Assembly: GCA_964196155.1 (NCBI GenBank)
Contig: CAXMRP010000111.1
Location: forward strand, 1-6,591
Reading direction: 5' to 3'
Origin: CAXMRP01 sp964196155
GTDB lineage: Bacteria > Pseudomonadota > Alphaproteobacteria > Rhizobiales > Afifellaceae
DNA: 6,591 nucleotides
The notes under the pieces were generated by a model. The model saw only the letters and a list, made by a program, of their open reading frames with translations. It was not told where the DNA came from and made no database searches. The position numbers and the translations under genes were made by a program. Shown in pieces: positions 1-5,634 of the stretch. The first letter of the stretch is position 1. The number at the start of each line of letters is the position of its first letter.

Positions 1-64
1 TTCAGTGTCTTTGATCGCATTCGCCTCATCCTGACCGTTCGAGACTAGCGTGCCATGGAACCGA

Positions 65-253
65 CTACCCCACCACTTTCCGACACGCATCTTCACTTAC
101 CTCAATATACCGCTGCGTCATTTGCAACGATGAATGCCGCGCTAACGATTGAACGTCCCGCAGACTACCCCCGACCGACGAGATTTTCCTCGCCCATCAC
201 GTAATCACCGTCCTCCGTCCTGAGTGCGACGAACCCCGGTTCATGGGCGGACC
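65..253 (-). pseudogene. Tyrosine recombinase (phage/island integrase), decayed C-terminal fragment
   Basis: Reading the minus strand from about 253 to the TAG at 65-67 gives the catalytic C-terminal end of a tyrosine recombinase. The box II H-x-x-R is seen as SSHSGRRT (His codon 224-226, Arg 215-217). It is followed by WARKISSVG, then GSLRDVQSLA, then HSSLQMTQRYIE. The third-box His is at 134-136 and the nucleophilic Tyr at 107-109. The ending RKVVG-stop is where this family normally ends. A TGA at 197-199 interrupts the frame between RRTVIT and WARKIS, and a TAG at 254-256 closes it upstream. The N-terminal DNA-binding part and the first catalytic Arg are not recognisable in any frame up to the tRNA, so this is a remnant rather than an active enzyme. 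Intact members cut and rejoin att sites through the Tyr. Its position on the 3' side of tRNA-Lys suggests a former element integrated there. The family call is by motif recognition and is quite secure. No gene was assigned in 1-64. Confidence 0.78.
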
Positions 254-256
254 CTA

Positions 257-383
257 CCATTTTCAGCAGACCCGCCTATCGGAGGAAACAGCGAATTGAG
301 GACCCTGTGAGGACCCGGCCAAAAAGGCTCTGCCGGACCGGACCGGGAAAACCTCTTAAGTTATTGTTTTTATTGGGAGAAAT
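257..383. other. Non-coding spacer between the integrase remnant and the tRNA 3' end
   Basis: I see no convincing gene here. The 9-mer TGAGGACCC occurs twice in direct orientation (297-305 and 308-316, period 11). A GC-rich patch follows at about 312-350, made of short CCGGA/GGACC units that can fold in several imperfect ways. On the minus strand one such fold includes a run of five T (complement of 321-325), so it could weakly end tRNA transcription, but no stem is strong enough to call a terminator. Its place between a tRNA 3' end and an integrase remnant makes it a candidate att-proximal scar. Confidence 0.4.
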
Positions 384-459
<76 letters not shown>

Positions 460-474
460 GACCATTTCGTGGTC
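460..474 (-). other. Hairpin directly abutting the tRNA-Lys 5' end
   Basis: In the transcript, GACCA-CGAAA-TGGTC forms a perfect 5-bp stem with a 5-nt loop. Its last base is immediately followed by G1 of the tRNA, so the hairpin is the final part of the 5' leader that RNase P removes. It could stack on the acceptor stem. Whether it matters for processing is inference. Confidence 0.5.
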
Positions 475-509
475 AAAAATCCAGTCCCGACTTTCAAACC
501 CGAATTTGC

Positions 510-538
510 CTTATAGGAATGCGCCCTGCCCACTGCAA
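510..538 (-). promoter_or_regulatory. Sigma-70-like promoter of tRNA-Lys
   Basis: On the minus strand the -35 TTGCAG (complement of 533-538) and the -10 TATAAG (complement of 510-515) are 17 bp apart. Transcription would start near 502-504, about 43 nt before the mature tRNA 5' end. The match and position fit a tRNA promoter. It fires away from mscS, whose own promoter I could not identify in 539-734. Confidence 0.6.
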
Positions 539-724
539 GGGGATCGCGCGGCGCGTTGTCCTGTTCCGGAAAAATAATTCGCACTCCCGACCCCGGACAA
601 GGATGCTATCGGCGGCGCAATTCTGTGCCGGCCCGAGGTCGGCCTTCGCCAATCCGGTGAAACTGACTTCGCTCTGCACCCGAATCCCGGTATCACCCAC
701 GGCAATCATCCCAACCCCGATGAT

Positions 725-734
725 GGAGAATATC
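725..734 (+). promoter_or_regulatory. Ribosome binding site fixing the mscS start
   Basis: GGAG at 725-728 is followed by a 6-nt spacer (AATATC) and the ATG at 735. The frame stays open back to 519, and there are two other ATGs at 720 and 723. The binding site overlaps those two, so it supports 735 as the start. The resulting protein length also matches the MscS family. Confidence 0.7.
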
Positions 735-1592
735 ATGGAAAATGCCGCTCAATCCATGGACATTGCCTCAATATCGTCCATTGCAACAGACTGGTTTTCA
801 GCCGCCCTGCCGAATCTTACCGCCGCCGCCGCTATCTTGGTCATCGGTTTTATCGTCGCCGCATGGATCGGCCGTACCCTGACAAAACTGGCTGCCCGCT
901 CCGGCCGGGTGGACAAGATCCTTCAACCGGTGATCGGCTCAACGGTGCGCTACCTGATCCTCATCGTCGTGCTGGTCGTGGCGCTGAGCCAGCTTGGCGT
1001 GCAAACAGCATCCCTGCTCGCGGTACTGGGTGCGGCCGGACTGGCCATCGGCCTAGCGCTCCAGAGCACTTTGTCCAACATTGCTGCTGGAATGATGCTC
1101 CTGTGGCTCAGGCCGTTCGCCATCAATGACTATATCGAAAGCAGCGCCGTCACCGGCACGGTCAAGGTGCTCGGTCTGTTCGCAACCGAATTCCGCACAT
1201 TCGAGGGTATTTATATCTTCGTGCCCAATTCCCTGTTGTGGAACGCCCCGATAACCAATTATTCGCGCAATCCCACCCGCATGGTGCGTATCACGGTCGG
1301 CGTCGGTTACGGCGGTGATCCAGATGCCGCCCGCGAAACTTTGCTCGCCATGGCCCATGACGATCCCCGGGTTCTGAATGAGCCTGACCCGATCGCCTTC
1401 GTTACTGAATTGGGAGACAGCGCGGTCGGTATTGAACTGCGCGCCTGGGCTGATGCGCCAGATTATCTGGGAACCCTGCGCGACTTGAGGTGTCGTTCCA
1501 AGGCGCAGATCGAGGGCGCCGGGCTGGAGATCCCCTTCCCGCAACGGGTCATTCACATGGTGGCGCCGGAAGCGCCCAAGCCGGCGGCGTAA
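735..1592 (+). CDS. mscS: Small-conductance mechanosensitive ion channel, MscS family
   Basis: This encodes a 285-residue inner-membrane channel that opens under membrane tension and releases small solutes during hypo-osmotic shock. The length is almost that of E. coli MscS. Predicted TM1 is about residues 26-47, TM2 about 70-88, and the pore helix TM3 about 93-126. TM3 carries the diagnostic glycine/alanine-packed run AGLAIGLALQ (101-110), then STLSNIAAG (111-119) and LRPF (125-128). The cytoplasmic beta domain follows, with the FVPNSLLWNAPITNYS segment (162-177). The alpha/beta C-terminal part ends in GLEIPFPQRV (263-272), the usual closing motif. The start at 735 is chosen for its ribosome binding site; the upstream in-frame extension to 519 would add 72 residues with no family resemblance and would run through the tRNA promoter. 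It is transcribed divergently from tRNA-Lys and converges on the DUF1624 gene. It is complete, with no missing core motif. The family is secure, but the exact paralogue within it is less so. Confidence 0.95.
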   Translation: MENAAQSMDIASISSIATDWFSAALPNLTAAAAILVIGFIVAAWIGRTLTKLAARSGRVDKILQPVIGSTVRYLILIVVLVVALSQLGVQTASLLAVLGAAGLAIGLALQSTLSNIAAGMMLLWLRPFAINDYIESSAVTGTVKVLGLFATEFRTFEGIYIFVPNSLLWNAPITNYSRNPTRMVRITVGVGYGGDPDAARETLLAMAHDDPRVLNEPDPIAFVTELGDSAVGIELRAWADAPDYLGTLRDLRCRSKAQIEGAGLEIPFPQRVIHMVAPEAPKPAA

Positions 1593-1626
1593 CGCGAAGA
1601 CTTGAAAAGCCGGACAAGTTATCGCG
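1593..1626. terminator. Stem-loop between convergent stop codons, putative bidirectional terminator
   Basis: CGCGAAGACTTG and CAAGTTATCGCG pair over 12 positions, with one A-A mismatch and one G-U wobble, around a 10-nt loop. The stem begins on the base after the mscS stop codon and ends 4 bases before the stop codon of the opposing gene. There is no clear T-run on either side, so Rho-independent termination is not assured. The position between convergent genes is the main argument. Confidence 0.55.
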
Positions 1627-1630
1627 CGCG

Positions 1631-2671
1631 CTAGTTGTCGGCTGGCGCCCGGTCACGGACACAGCCTGCGACGATATCGTGGACGGCTTCCTGTGCGCCC
1701 GGATCGGCAGAGCCTGCAATCACCCCGGCCCACAAGTCACGCGCATCGATCTGCCCGGCTGCGCAGGTGCACACGGATCGGCAAAGCCCGGCCTTGTCGC
1801 TGTTCTGGTCACCGGCTGGATTACACTCCAACCGGCAGCTGGCAATAAACTGCTGCGGATCAACTTCGGCAGATTGAACTGGAACCGGTGGGGGCATCGC
1901 CAGCGCGGCAACGTACACGATGCCGAACAACACCGGCTGATGGATCAGATAGACTGCCAGAGAATTCCGCCCGGCCCATCCGGCCCCCCGCCAGACTTTG
2001 CCTCCGAACGGCAGCGCCAGAATGCCGACCGCCTGTTCATTGCCCAGCACCAACCGCCCGCCGGCAACCCCGGCCAGCACCAGCCCGAACCAGGGAAACA
2101 GCGGTACATAATCCGCCGCCGGCGGCGGAAATGGCGACAGGCCAAGCCACACCAATGCCGGCGCCCCGAATACATCCAGTGTGGCAAAGGCCGGCAGCAC
2201 CGAGGCCATACACGCGGCGGTAATGACGATAGCCAAAGGCAGGCGCAAGAATGCCAGCGCGAAAACGCTCGCCAACGCGATGTGGTGCAATATGCCAAAC
2301 CGCACGAAGAATTCAGCAAACACCAGCCATGTGGCTAGCGAAACTCCGGCTGCGGCAAGAGTGACGATAATTGTGCGGCGCCGGAACGCTGGCCATCGGA
2401 TGGCGTTGCCGTGCGCCAGAACCAGACTGACCCCGACCAGAAACAGGAACGAGCCGGCAATCAGCCGGGCGAATATCCGCCACCCCAGATCGCCGGCTAC
2501 ATTCATGCCGTGAAAGCCGAAATACCCCAGATCCCACGAAAAATGATAAATCGCCATCGCGGCAAGCGCCACGCCACGGACAATATCGATGGCCGGCAGG
2601 CGCGGCACGCGCCCCGAACCCGGCAATATATGCGGCGAAATTCCCGCATTACCACCCCGCCCGCCTGACAT
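1631..2671 (-). CDS. DUF1624 (HGSNAT-like) membrane protein with cysteine-rich tail
   Basis: This is a 346-residue polytopic membrane protein of the DUF1624/COG3503 group, related to the catalytic domain of heparan-alpha-glucosaminide N-acetyltransferase. Its own substrate is unknown. The family signature is at the start of the first membrane region: RLPAIDIVRGVALAAMAIYH (24-43), then FSWDLGYFG (44-52). Further hydrophobic segments lie at about 67-87, 100-119, 131-141, 145-162, 190-209 and 237-259, including SLAVYLIHQPVLFG (237-250). After the last one comes a soluble tail with cysteines 279, 283, 297, 301 and 303 (C-x3-C-x13-C-x3-C-x-C) and a sixth at 337. The ATG at 2671 has AGG seven bases upstream. 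An in-frame ATG at 2782 would overlap leuA by 71 nt and add 37 residues without family character; a GTG at 2704 is also possible. It lies 40 nt after leuA and is probably co-transcribed. A metabolic link to leucine synthesis is not evident. Family membership is confident; an acyltransferase role is inference. Confidence 0.88.
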   Translation of the reverse strand: MSGGRGGNAGISPHILPGSGRVPRLPAIDIVRGVALAAMAIYHFSWDLGYFGFHGMNVAGDLGWRIFARLIAGSFLFLVGVSLVLAHGNAIRWPAFRRRTIIVTLAAAGVSLATWLVFAEFFVRFGILHHIALASVFALAFLRLPLAIVITAACMASVLPAFATLDVFGAPALVWLGLSPFPPPAADYVPLFPWFGLVLAGVAGGRLVLGNEQAVGILALPFGGKVWRGAGWAGRNSLAVYLIHQPVLFGIVYVAALAMPPPVPVQSAEVDPQQFIASCRLECNPAGDQNSDKAGLCRSVCTCAAGQIDARDLWAGVIAGSADPGAQEAVHDIVAGCVRDRAPADN

Positions 2672-2711
2672 TGGCTTGCCTGATTGACCCTCTGTCGTGA
2701 CGCTCACCTGA

Positions 2712-4307
2712 TTACCCGGCCCGCAACGCGCCAGCTGATTCCCGCGCCTGGTGGGCGATGTGCTTGTTGAGCGCCGACACATAGGCCCGCGCCGATGCCA
2801 CCATCGTGTCGGTGTCCGCCCCGCGCCCGATCACCGAAGTGCCATCATGCTCCAGCCGCACCGACACTTCGGCCTGAGCATCGGTTCCGCCGGTCACCGC
2901 ATGAACGTCGTAAAGCGCCAGGGCCGCCTCGTGCGGCACAATCGCCCGGATGGCGTTAAACAACGCATCAATCGGCCCGTTGCTGGTCTCCTCGTGCGTG
3001 ACATGCTGGCCATCCACTTCCAGCGTCAGTGTCGCCTTGTTGGGCCCACCGGTGCCGGCAATTACCGTCAGCGCCACCACCTTGATGTGGTCGCGGGCAG
3101 TGGCCATTTCATCGTCGACCAGTGCCTCGATATCCTCGTCGAACACATGTTTTTTGCGGTCGGCCAGATCCTTGAATCGGCGAAAAGCATCAGCCAGCGC
3201 ATTGTCGCCCAACTCATAGCCCAGGTCGGACAGTTTTTCGCGGAACGCGTGCCGGCCCGAATGCTTGCCCATGATCAACGAGGTGGCCTTCACGCCAACA
3301 TCTTCCGGCCGCATGATTTCGTAGGTTTCGGAATTTTTCAGCATCCCGTCCTGATGGATGCCGCTTTCGTGGGCAAAGGCATTCTTGCCGACAATCGCCT
3401 TGTTATATTGCACCGGAAAAGCCGAGACCGCCGACACCAGCTTGGACGCCCGCATCAGATAGACCGGATCAACATCGCAATATTGCGGGATCGCATCGCC
3501 ACGGGTCTTCAATGCCATCACCACCTCTTCCAGCGGCGCATTGCCGGCCCGTTCGCCCAGCCCGTTGATGGTACACTCGATCTGCCGCGCGCCGCCGGCA
3601 ACGCCAGCCAGCGAATTGGCCACCGCCAGGCCAAGATCGTCATGGCAGTGAACCGAGAAGGTAACCTCATCAGCGCCAGGCACCTCGGCGATCATCGTCT
3701 CAAACATCGCCCGGTGCTCATCCGGCACCGCATAGCCCACCGTGTCCGGCAGGTTGATTGTTGTCGCCCCGGCCTTGATCGCCGCCTCCACACATCGCTT
3801 CAGATAATTGATCGGCGTGCGGGTGGCATCCATCGCCGACCATTCCACATCGTCAATCAGGTTGCGCGCCTGTGTCACCGTCGCGGTGATGATCTCCAGC
3901 ACTTCCTCTTCGTTCTTGCGCATCTGGTGGGCCAGATGGATCGGCGAGGTGGACACAAAGGTATGGATGCGCCCGCGGCTGGCATGGCGCACCGCCTCAC
4001 CGGCCCGGTCGATATCGCCGGCAATGGCCCGGGCCAGTCCGGCGACAACGGAGTTCTTGGTGCGTCGGGCGATTTCGCTGACTGCCTCGAAATCCCCATC
4101 GGAGGCAATGGGAAAACCGGCCTCGATAATGTCGACGCCCATCGTATCGAGCAGTTCGGCAACTTCGATCTTTTCTTCCAGCCGCATGGTGGCGCCCGGC
4201 GACTGTTCGCCATCGCGCAAGGTGGTATCGAAAATTACAACGCGATTCTGGTTCGATTGGGTCTCGGATTGAGCCTCGCTGGCACGAGATTGGTCTTGGC
4301 TATTCAT
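2712..4307 (-). CDS. leuA: 2-isopropylmalate synthase
   Basis: This enzyme condenses acetyl-CoA with 2-oxoisovalerate (3-methyl-2-oxobutanoate) to (2S)-2-isopropylmalate, the committed step of leucine synthesis, in the cytoplasm. It is 531 residues and complete. The DTTLRDGEQSPG motif at 27-38 opens the TIM-barrel catalytic domain. The metal-binding SVHCHDD (218-224, with His220 and His222), GLGERAGNAPLEEV (249-262) and HESGIHQDG (313-321) are all present. The C-terminal LeuA dimer/allosteric domain runs from about 405 to 517 and includes TGGPNKATLTLEVDG (419-433); in the family it mediates leucine feedback inhibition. A polar Ser/Gln/Glu-rich stretch of about 22 residues precedes the conserved RVVIFDTTL, and the next in-frame Met (41) is already inside the barrel, so the start at 4307 is right. 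AAGGA stands 7 nt before the ATG. It is preceded by a leucine-rich leader ORF and alternative stem-loops, which suggests attenuation by leucine supply in addition to feedback inhibition. The DUF1624 gene follows. Confidence 0.98.
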   Translation of the reverse strand: MNSQDQSRASEAQSETQSNQNRVVIFDTTLRDGEQSPGATMRLEEKIEVAELLDTMGVDIIEAGFPIASDGDFEAVSEIARRTKNSVVAGLARAIAGDIDRAGEAVRHASRGRIHTFVSTSPIHLAHQMRKNEEEVLEIITATVTQARNLIDDVEWSAMDATRTPINYLKRCVEAAIKAGATTINLPDTVGYAVPDEHRAMFETMIAEVPGADEVTFSVHCHDDLGLAVANSLAGVAGGARQIECTINGLGERAGNAPLEEVVMALKTRGDAIPQYCDVDPVYLMRASKLVSAVSAFPVQYNKAIVGKNAFAHESGIHQDGMLKNSETYEIMRPEDVGVKATSLIMGKHSGRHAFREKLSDLGYELGDNALADAFRRFKDLADRKKHVFDEDIEALVDDEMATARDHIKVVALTVIAGTGGPNKATLTLEVDGQHVTHEETSNGPIDALFNAIRAIVPHEAALALYDVHAVTGGTDAQAEVSVRLEHDGTSVIGRGADTDTMVASARAYVSALNKHIAHQARESAGALRAG

Positions 4308-4329
4308 GATCGGATCCTTCTGCGGTCCG

Positions 4330-4346
4330 GCCGCGCTACGCGCGGC
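4330..4346 (-). other. Strong hairpin just upstream of the leuA ribosome binding site
   Basis: GCCGCGC-GTA-GCGCGGC is a perfect 7-bp, all-GC stem with a 3-nt loop in the leuA leader. It ends about 11 nt before the AAGGA ribosome binding site. No T-run follows, so it is not a standard terminator. It may shield the 5' side of the message or separate the attenuator from the start site; this is inference. Confidence 0.45.
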
Positions 4347-4389
4347 ATCAATGTATTATTTGATTTTGCGGATTGTCTCACCCCTGAAT

Positions 4390-4480
4390 GCCCGCCCTGT
4401 GCGGCCTTCTTGAAAAAGGCCCGGGCTGTCGACGCTCAGAGGCGCCCAAGGAGAAGGAGCGCCCGAAGATCAAGTCGGGC
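4390..4480 (-). promoter_or_regulatory. leuA attenuator: alternative stem-loops after the leader peptide
   Basis: In the transcript, segment A GCCCGA (complement of 4475-4480) pairs perfectly with B TCGGGC (4461-4466) across an 8-nt loop. B can instead pair through CGGGC with segment C GCCCGGGCC (4418-4426), which is followed directly by UUUUU (4413-4417). C can instead pair with D: GGCCTT (4416-4421) with AAGGCC (4403-4408), extended by an outer GCCCG/CGGGC stem (4422-4426 with 4390-4394). A:B, B:C and C:D exclude one another. B lies just before the four leucine codons (4448-4459), so a ribosome stalled there would mask it. The simplest reading is that B:C plus the U-run is the terminator and C:D the antiterminator, but I cannot fold the RNA here, and a Rho-dependent or reversed scheme is possible. 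Confidence 0.55.
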
Positions 4481-4543
4481 AAGCGTCAGCGGCCGCGCAC
4501 GGCGCACTGGCAAACGATCAGACGTGGCGGCAAACAAATTCAT
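4436..4543 (-). CDS. leuL: Leucine-rich leader peptide of the leuA attenuator
   Basis: This is a 35-codon ORF, beginning MNLFAATS and ending LLLLGRL, that lies 128 nt upstream of leuA on the same strand. Eleven of the 35 residues are leucine (3, 11, 19, 21, 24, 26, 29-32, 35), with four consecutive codons CTC-CTT-CTC-CTT. Leader peptides of amino-acid operons carry runs of the regulated amino acid, so that ribosomes stall when that charged tRNA is short and so change the fold of the RNA ahead. The ORF starts about 23 nt after the predicted transcription start, and complementary segments overlap and follow its leucine run, as expected. There is no good Shine-Dalgarno sequence before the ATG, and an in-frame TGA lies 8 codons upstream, so this ATG is the likely start. 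The peptide itself probably has no function. The name follows the enterobacterial leuL by role, not by sequence similarity. Confidence 0.8.
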   Translation of the reverse strand: MNLFAATSDRLPVRRARPLTLARLDLRALLLLGRL

Positions 4544-4572
4544 AACGGCGCCAATATCGATTTCTCATTGCA

Positions 4573-4601
4573 CTCATATCAAACGAGGTCTGAATGCGCA
4601 A
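4573..4601 (-). promoter_or_regulatory. Candidate promoter of the leuL-leuA transcript
   Basis: On the minus strand, TTGCGC (complement of 4596-4601) and TATGAG (complement of 4573-4578) are 17 bp apart. Both match the sigma-70 consensus only moderately. Transcription would start near 4566, giving a leader of about 260 nt that contains the whole leader ORF. The -35 overlaps a palindrome at 4598-4609. No terminator was seen between the upstream phzF-like gene and this site, so read-through may also contribute. Confidence 0.45.
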
Positions 4602-4609
4602 TTAATTGC
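4598..4609. repeat. Perfect 12-bp palindrome GCAATTAATTGC at the leuL-leuA -35 region
   Basis: The two half-sites GCAATT/AATTGC are exactly symmetrical and overlap the candidate -35 hexamer. The AT-rich centre stands out against the GC-rich surroundings. It could be an operator for a dimeric regulator, but no regulator gene is in the window and I cannot name one. Confidence 0.4.
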
Positions 4610-4695
4610 AACGATGAGGGACACAATTACATTCCATCATGGCTCAAGCTCGCCCCCCGACCTGCCCCTGATCCCTAAGCGCCCGGCCCGCAAAT

Positions 4696-5613
4696 TCAGG
4701 CAAGAAGCATCCCCTCCGCTACCTTCACCGCATGTCCACCGATGCGAGTGGTCACCAGCGCGCCGCCCTCGACAATGATCTCCAGGCGGATCAGCGAGGG
4801 CCGGCCCATCTCATAGCCCTGCTCGATCTCAAGAACATGCGTCCCGTCCCGCAGCGCGTCGAAGCTGTGAACGACGCCGGAAAACGCCGCCACTGCCGAG
4901 CCGGTCGCCGGATCTTCGCCGATACCGCTGGCCGGGCTGAACATTCGCGCCCGGAAAGCATGGTCGTGGCCTTCCGTCTCCCGCGTATAGACAAAGGCCG
5001 GGCCACCGTTGAATTTGTCCTCCTGATCGAAGGCTTTTCGCCAATGCTGGCCGTGGATGGCGCAATCGGCCAGTGCTGCAATATCGGCGACAGGCACGAT
5101 GCAAAAAGCCACGCCAGCAGACCAAATTTCCGGTGTGTGATTTTCAAAGCCGATGCGTTCCGGCGTCAACCCGAGGGCCAAGGCGATATCGGCCTTGCTC
5201 CCGGCAGCGCCAACTGGTCGCGGCAGTTTGGGAATATCGAATTCCGCAAATGCGCGATCGGATTGAAGTTTGACGCCGCAACGCACCGGGCCGACATTTT
5301 CCTCCAGAACGATAACCGCGTCCTGTTCCTGCGTAACCTGTCCGAACCGCTCGATGGCCAGACAAATAGCCGTGCCGACAGTGGGGTGCCCGGCAAAGGG
5401 CATTTCATAAATCGGGGTAAAGATCCGCACCCGGGCCGTGTGATGGTTCGCTTCCGGCGGCAGCACGAACGCTGTCTCGGACAGATTGAACTCGCCGGCG
5501 ATGGCCTGCATGCGCTCGGTATCCAGATCCTCGCTATCCAGAACAATCGCCAGCGGATTGCCGATAAGAACCCGTTCCGTAAAAACGTCGAATATCTGAT
5601 AGCGCCTGGCCAT
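4696..5613 (-). CDS. PhzF family protein (epimerase/isomerase fold)
   Basis: This is a 305-residue cytoplasmic protein with the two-lobed diaminopimelate-epimerase-like fold of the PhzF family. The conserved positions of PhzF are all visible: GNP (18-20), the catalytic Glu46 in FNLSETAFV (42-50), His76 in FAGHPTVG (73-80), and Asp234 and Ser239 in EDPATGSAVAAFSG (233-246). In phenazine producers PhzF isomerises dihydro-3-hydroxyanthranilate. No other phenazine genes are present here, and most members of this broad family have unknown substrates, so a phenazine role should not be assumed. The length is normal for the family, and there are no breaks. The start fits the usual N-terminus (YQIFDVFT). 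The ribosome binding site is poor, only a G-run 3 nt before the ATG. The gene begins 21 nt after the stop codon of the antiporter gene, so co-transcription and perhaps translational coupling are likely. The leuA leader promoter lies downstream of its stop. Confidence 0.93.
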   Translation of the reverse strand: MARRYQIFDVFTERVLIGNPLAIVLDSEDLDTERMQAIAGEFNLSETAFVLPPEANHHTARVRIFTPIYEMPFAGHPTVGTAICLAIERFGQVTQEQDAVIVLEENVGPVRCGVKLQSDRAFAEFDIPKLPRPVGAAGSKADIALALGLTPERIGFENHTPEIWSAGVAFCIVPVADIAALADCAIHGQHWRKAFDQEDKFNGGPAFVYTRETEGHDHAFRARMFSPASGIGEDPATGSAVAAFSGVVHSFDALRDGTHVLEIEQGYEMGRPSLIRLEIIVEGGALVTTRIGGHAVKVAEGMLLA

Positions 5614-5634
5614 GGGACCCCCGGTGCGATGGAC

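Noticed and set aside
1..48. A plus-strand frame open from the window edge to TAG at 46-48, possibly a gene end
   Set aside because: Fifteen codons are too few to support a gene, and another frame on the minus strand is equally open here.
165..260. A 31-codon minus-strand frame (starts MVGSAHEP, contains ALRTEDGDYV) overlapping the integrase remnant
   Set aside because: It reads like protein, but it has no ribosome binding site, and the same DNA in another frame gives an unmistakable recombinase box II motif.
519..734. An N-terminal extension of MscS from an ATG at 519
   Set aside because: The extra 72 residues resemble no channel domain and cross the tRNA promoter, and a good ribosome binding site fixes the start at 735.
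494..736. An 80-codon minus-strand open frame between mscS and tRNA-Lys
   Set aside because: It starts inside the mscS start region, has no ribosome binding site and runs through the tRNA promoter; no family resemblance.
2751..4778. A 675-codon open frame on the plus strand opposite leuA and its leader
   Set aside because: It is antisense to a clear leuA for most of its length, and its translation has no recognisable domain and a composition typical of GC-rich antisense frames.
4696..5613. Phenazine biosynthesis
   Set aside because: Only a PhzF-like gene is present. The family is broad and no other phz gene is nearby.
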